Shown in pieces: positions 13,417 to 13,975 of a stretch of 13,975 nt of DNA. The position numbers and the translations under genes are program-made. The notes below the pieces were generated by a model that had not been told where the DNA came from, ran no database searches, and was given only the letters and a program-made list of their open reading frames with translations. The DNA is from Patescibacteria group bacterium. Its GTDB lineage: Bacteria > Patescibacteriota > Patescibacteriia > XYB2-FULL-38-15. The first letter of the stretch is position 1; each line of letters starts with the position of its first letter. The stretch lies in the NCBI GenBank assembly GCA_018818855.1, contig JAHIRI010000042.1:1-13975 (forward strand). Direction: 5' to 3'.

Positions 13417-13782
13417 TTAAAAACTCGCCCAAAACAACCAACCGCCCAGAAGAAGCAGGGCAATGGCTTCAAGCGTCTGTTGGGTTTTAAATCTTTGCGC
13501 TTGTTTATGGATAAATCCTGGGAAACCGATTTTCAAAATTCCTTTGATTAAAGTTGACCAGCCCAAAATTGTGATAACAACTCTCCAATCGGCAACCCAA
13601 AGATTATGCAAAACTACAGTAGCCAAACCCATCAACAATGAGATATATCCGGTAGAGATAACAAATTCTTTATTTTCCGTCATCTCTATTGTTTTACCCA
13701 ATTGCTTTGTGATTATAAAAAGCAAGCCAAAAATCACAAAAAAACCGCCTAAAAATCTTGCGAAAAAAATTGAAATTTCCAT
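13417..13782 (-). CDS. Small four-helix integral membrane protein, unknown function
   Basis: No named family can be assigned with confidence. The 121 residues form four predicted membrane helices at about 5-24, 43-60, 65-84 and 103-120. A conserved-looking segment, VLHNLWVADWRVVITILGW (57-75), joins helices 2 and 3, with two Trp and one Asp near the membrane surface. The loop between helices 3 and 4 is basic (HKQAQRFK, 92-99), putting it in the cytoplasm (inference). First gene of the presumed four-gene operon down to 11273. ATG at 13782; the upstream sequence is A/T-only with no Shine-Dalgarno and no recognisable promoter. Confidence 0.72.
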   Translation of the reverse strand: MEISIFFARFLGGFFVIFGLLFIITKQLGKTIEMTENKEFVISTGYISLLMGLATVVLHNLWVADWRVVITILGWSTLIKGILKIGFPGFIHKQAQRFKTQQTLEAIALLLLGGWLFWASF

Positions 13783-13975
13783 GTTTTTATTTAAATTTTT
13801 AAAGCTCGACGCTTATTTAATGGGCTTGGATTCTCCGCCAGGGGCGGATGCGCCTTTGGCGCAGAAGGATCCTCGGTGCCGGAGCGTCCGCAACGACCGG
13901 TTCGGGGGCTCGGTCAAATCTTCGCCCACGAACAGAGAAAAGTACAGATAAGAGATCTATACTTTTCTCTGGCTC
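13783..13975. other. Gene-free, hairpin-rich tail of the window
   Basis: No convincing gene on either strand. Besides the two small hairpins at 13834-13863, there is an imperfect 10-bp stem GTTCGGGGGC (13900-13909) / GCCCACGAAC (13924-13933) with one mismatch. Next to it is a perfect 12-bp stem CAGAGAAAAGTA (13933-13944) / TACTTTTCTCTG (13960-13971) with a 15-nt loop and no T-tract. The middle part (about 13870-13930) is GC-rich, in contrast to its surroundings. It may be a structured RNA, the end of an element, or the 3' region of a gene beyond the window. Confidence 0.5.
13826..13863. repeat. Dispersed hairpin repeat, copy 2, plus an abutting second hairpin
   Basis: TTGGATTCTCCGCC, AGG, GGCGGA (stem 13834-13848) is the second copy of the hairpin at 7513-7534. 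It abuts without a gap a second perfect hairpin TGCGCC, TTT, GGCGCA (13849-13863). Both have 6-bp stems and 3-nt loops. Confidence 0.6.

Noticed and set aside
13870..13935. tRNA-like sequence around GGTTCGGGGGC.
   Set aside because: No acceptor stem, D-arm or anticodon arm can be drawn around it.
13463..13951. Plus-strand open frame of 162 codons at the right end.
   Set aside because: It mostly mirrors the antisense of the four-helix membrane protein and then runs through hairpin repeats; no Shine-Dalgarno and no recognisable domain.
1..13975. TGA recoded as glycine (Gracilibacteria/SR1 code).
   Set aside because: All real genes translate intact with TGA as stop, and conserved glycines and tryptophans are encoded normally.

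Overview
The window reads as part of a Candidate Phyla Radiation (Patescibacteria, probably Parcubacteria-like) genome. This is an inference from several things. Genes are short and tightly packed, and every supported gene is on the minus strand. Base composition is mostly AT-rich. There is a DUF4012 membrane protein, and a secreted protein carries a repeat (...GEAYY..YP...YYLGRP.DAF..MR.LGLG...) that I associate with this radiation. Translation with TGA as a stop gives intact proteins, so there is no sign of the TGA=Gly code of Gracilibacteria. None of the 15 stop codons visible in the window is TGA.

Layout, following transcription (right to left). (1) 13975-13783: gene-free tail packed with small hairpins. 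(2) 13782-11273: a probable operon of two small integral membrane proteins, a COG1092-type class I methyltransferase and an RluA-type pseudouridine synthase, closed by a terminator at 11242-11210. (3) 11183-7731: a run of mostly single-gene units, several with their own hairpin-plus-T-tract terminator: a coiled-coil protein; a secreted SH3b plus tandem-repeat protein with a candidate promoter; a 4-TM protein with a Pro/Met tail; a CDP-alcohol phosphatidyltransferase; a YtxH-like anchored coiled-coil protein; and a stand-alone homologue of the LeuA allosteric (leucine-binding) domain. (4) 7730-7421: intergenic region with a terminator, an inverted-repeat element, a dispersed hairpin and a near-consensus promoter (TTGACA, 17 nt, TATGAT). 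(5) 7420-1: one six-gene operon from that promoter: membrane processive GT2, two soluble GT2 enzymes, DUF4012 protein, MreB, and a GT4 enzyme cut by the window edge.

The large operon looks like a cell-envelope unit. Three GT2 enzymes and one GT4 enzyme would build and export or modify a surface glycan, the DUF4012 protein is membrane anchored with a large predicted extracytoplasmic part, and MreB would couple envelope growth to cell shape. The 7.7-11.2 kb block is more heterogeneous. Two of its genes (LeuA-domain protein and phosphatidyltransferase) are clearly richer in GC than their neighbours, have strong AGGAGG ribosome-binding sites and share an identical 17-nt upstream motif, although an AT-rich gene lies between them. 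The most unusual items are the LeuA regulatory domain without a catalytic domain, the shared signature of the two GC-rich genes, and the inverted-repeat element whose end supplies the -35 box of the envelope operon.
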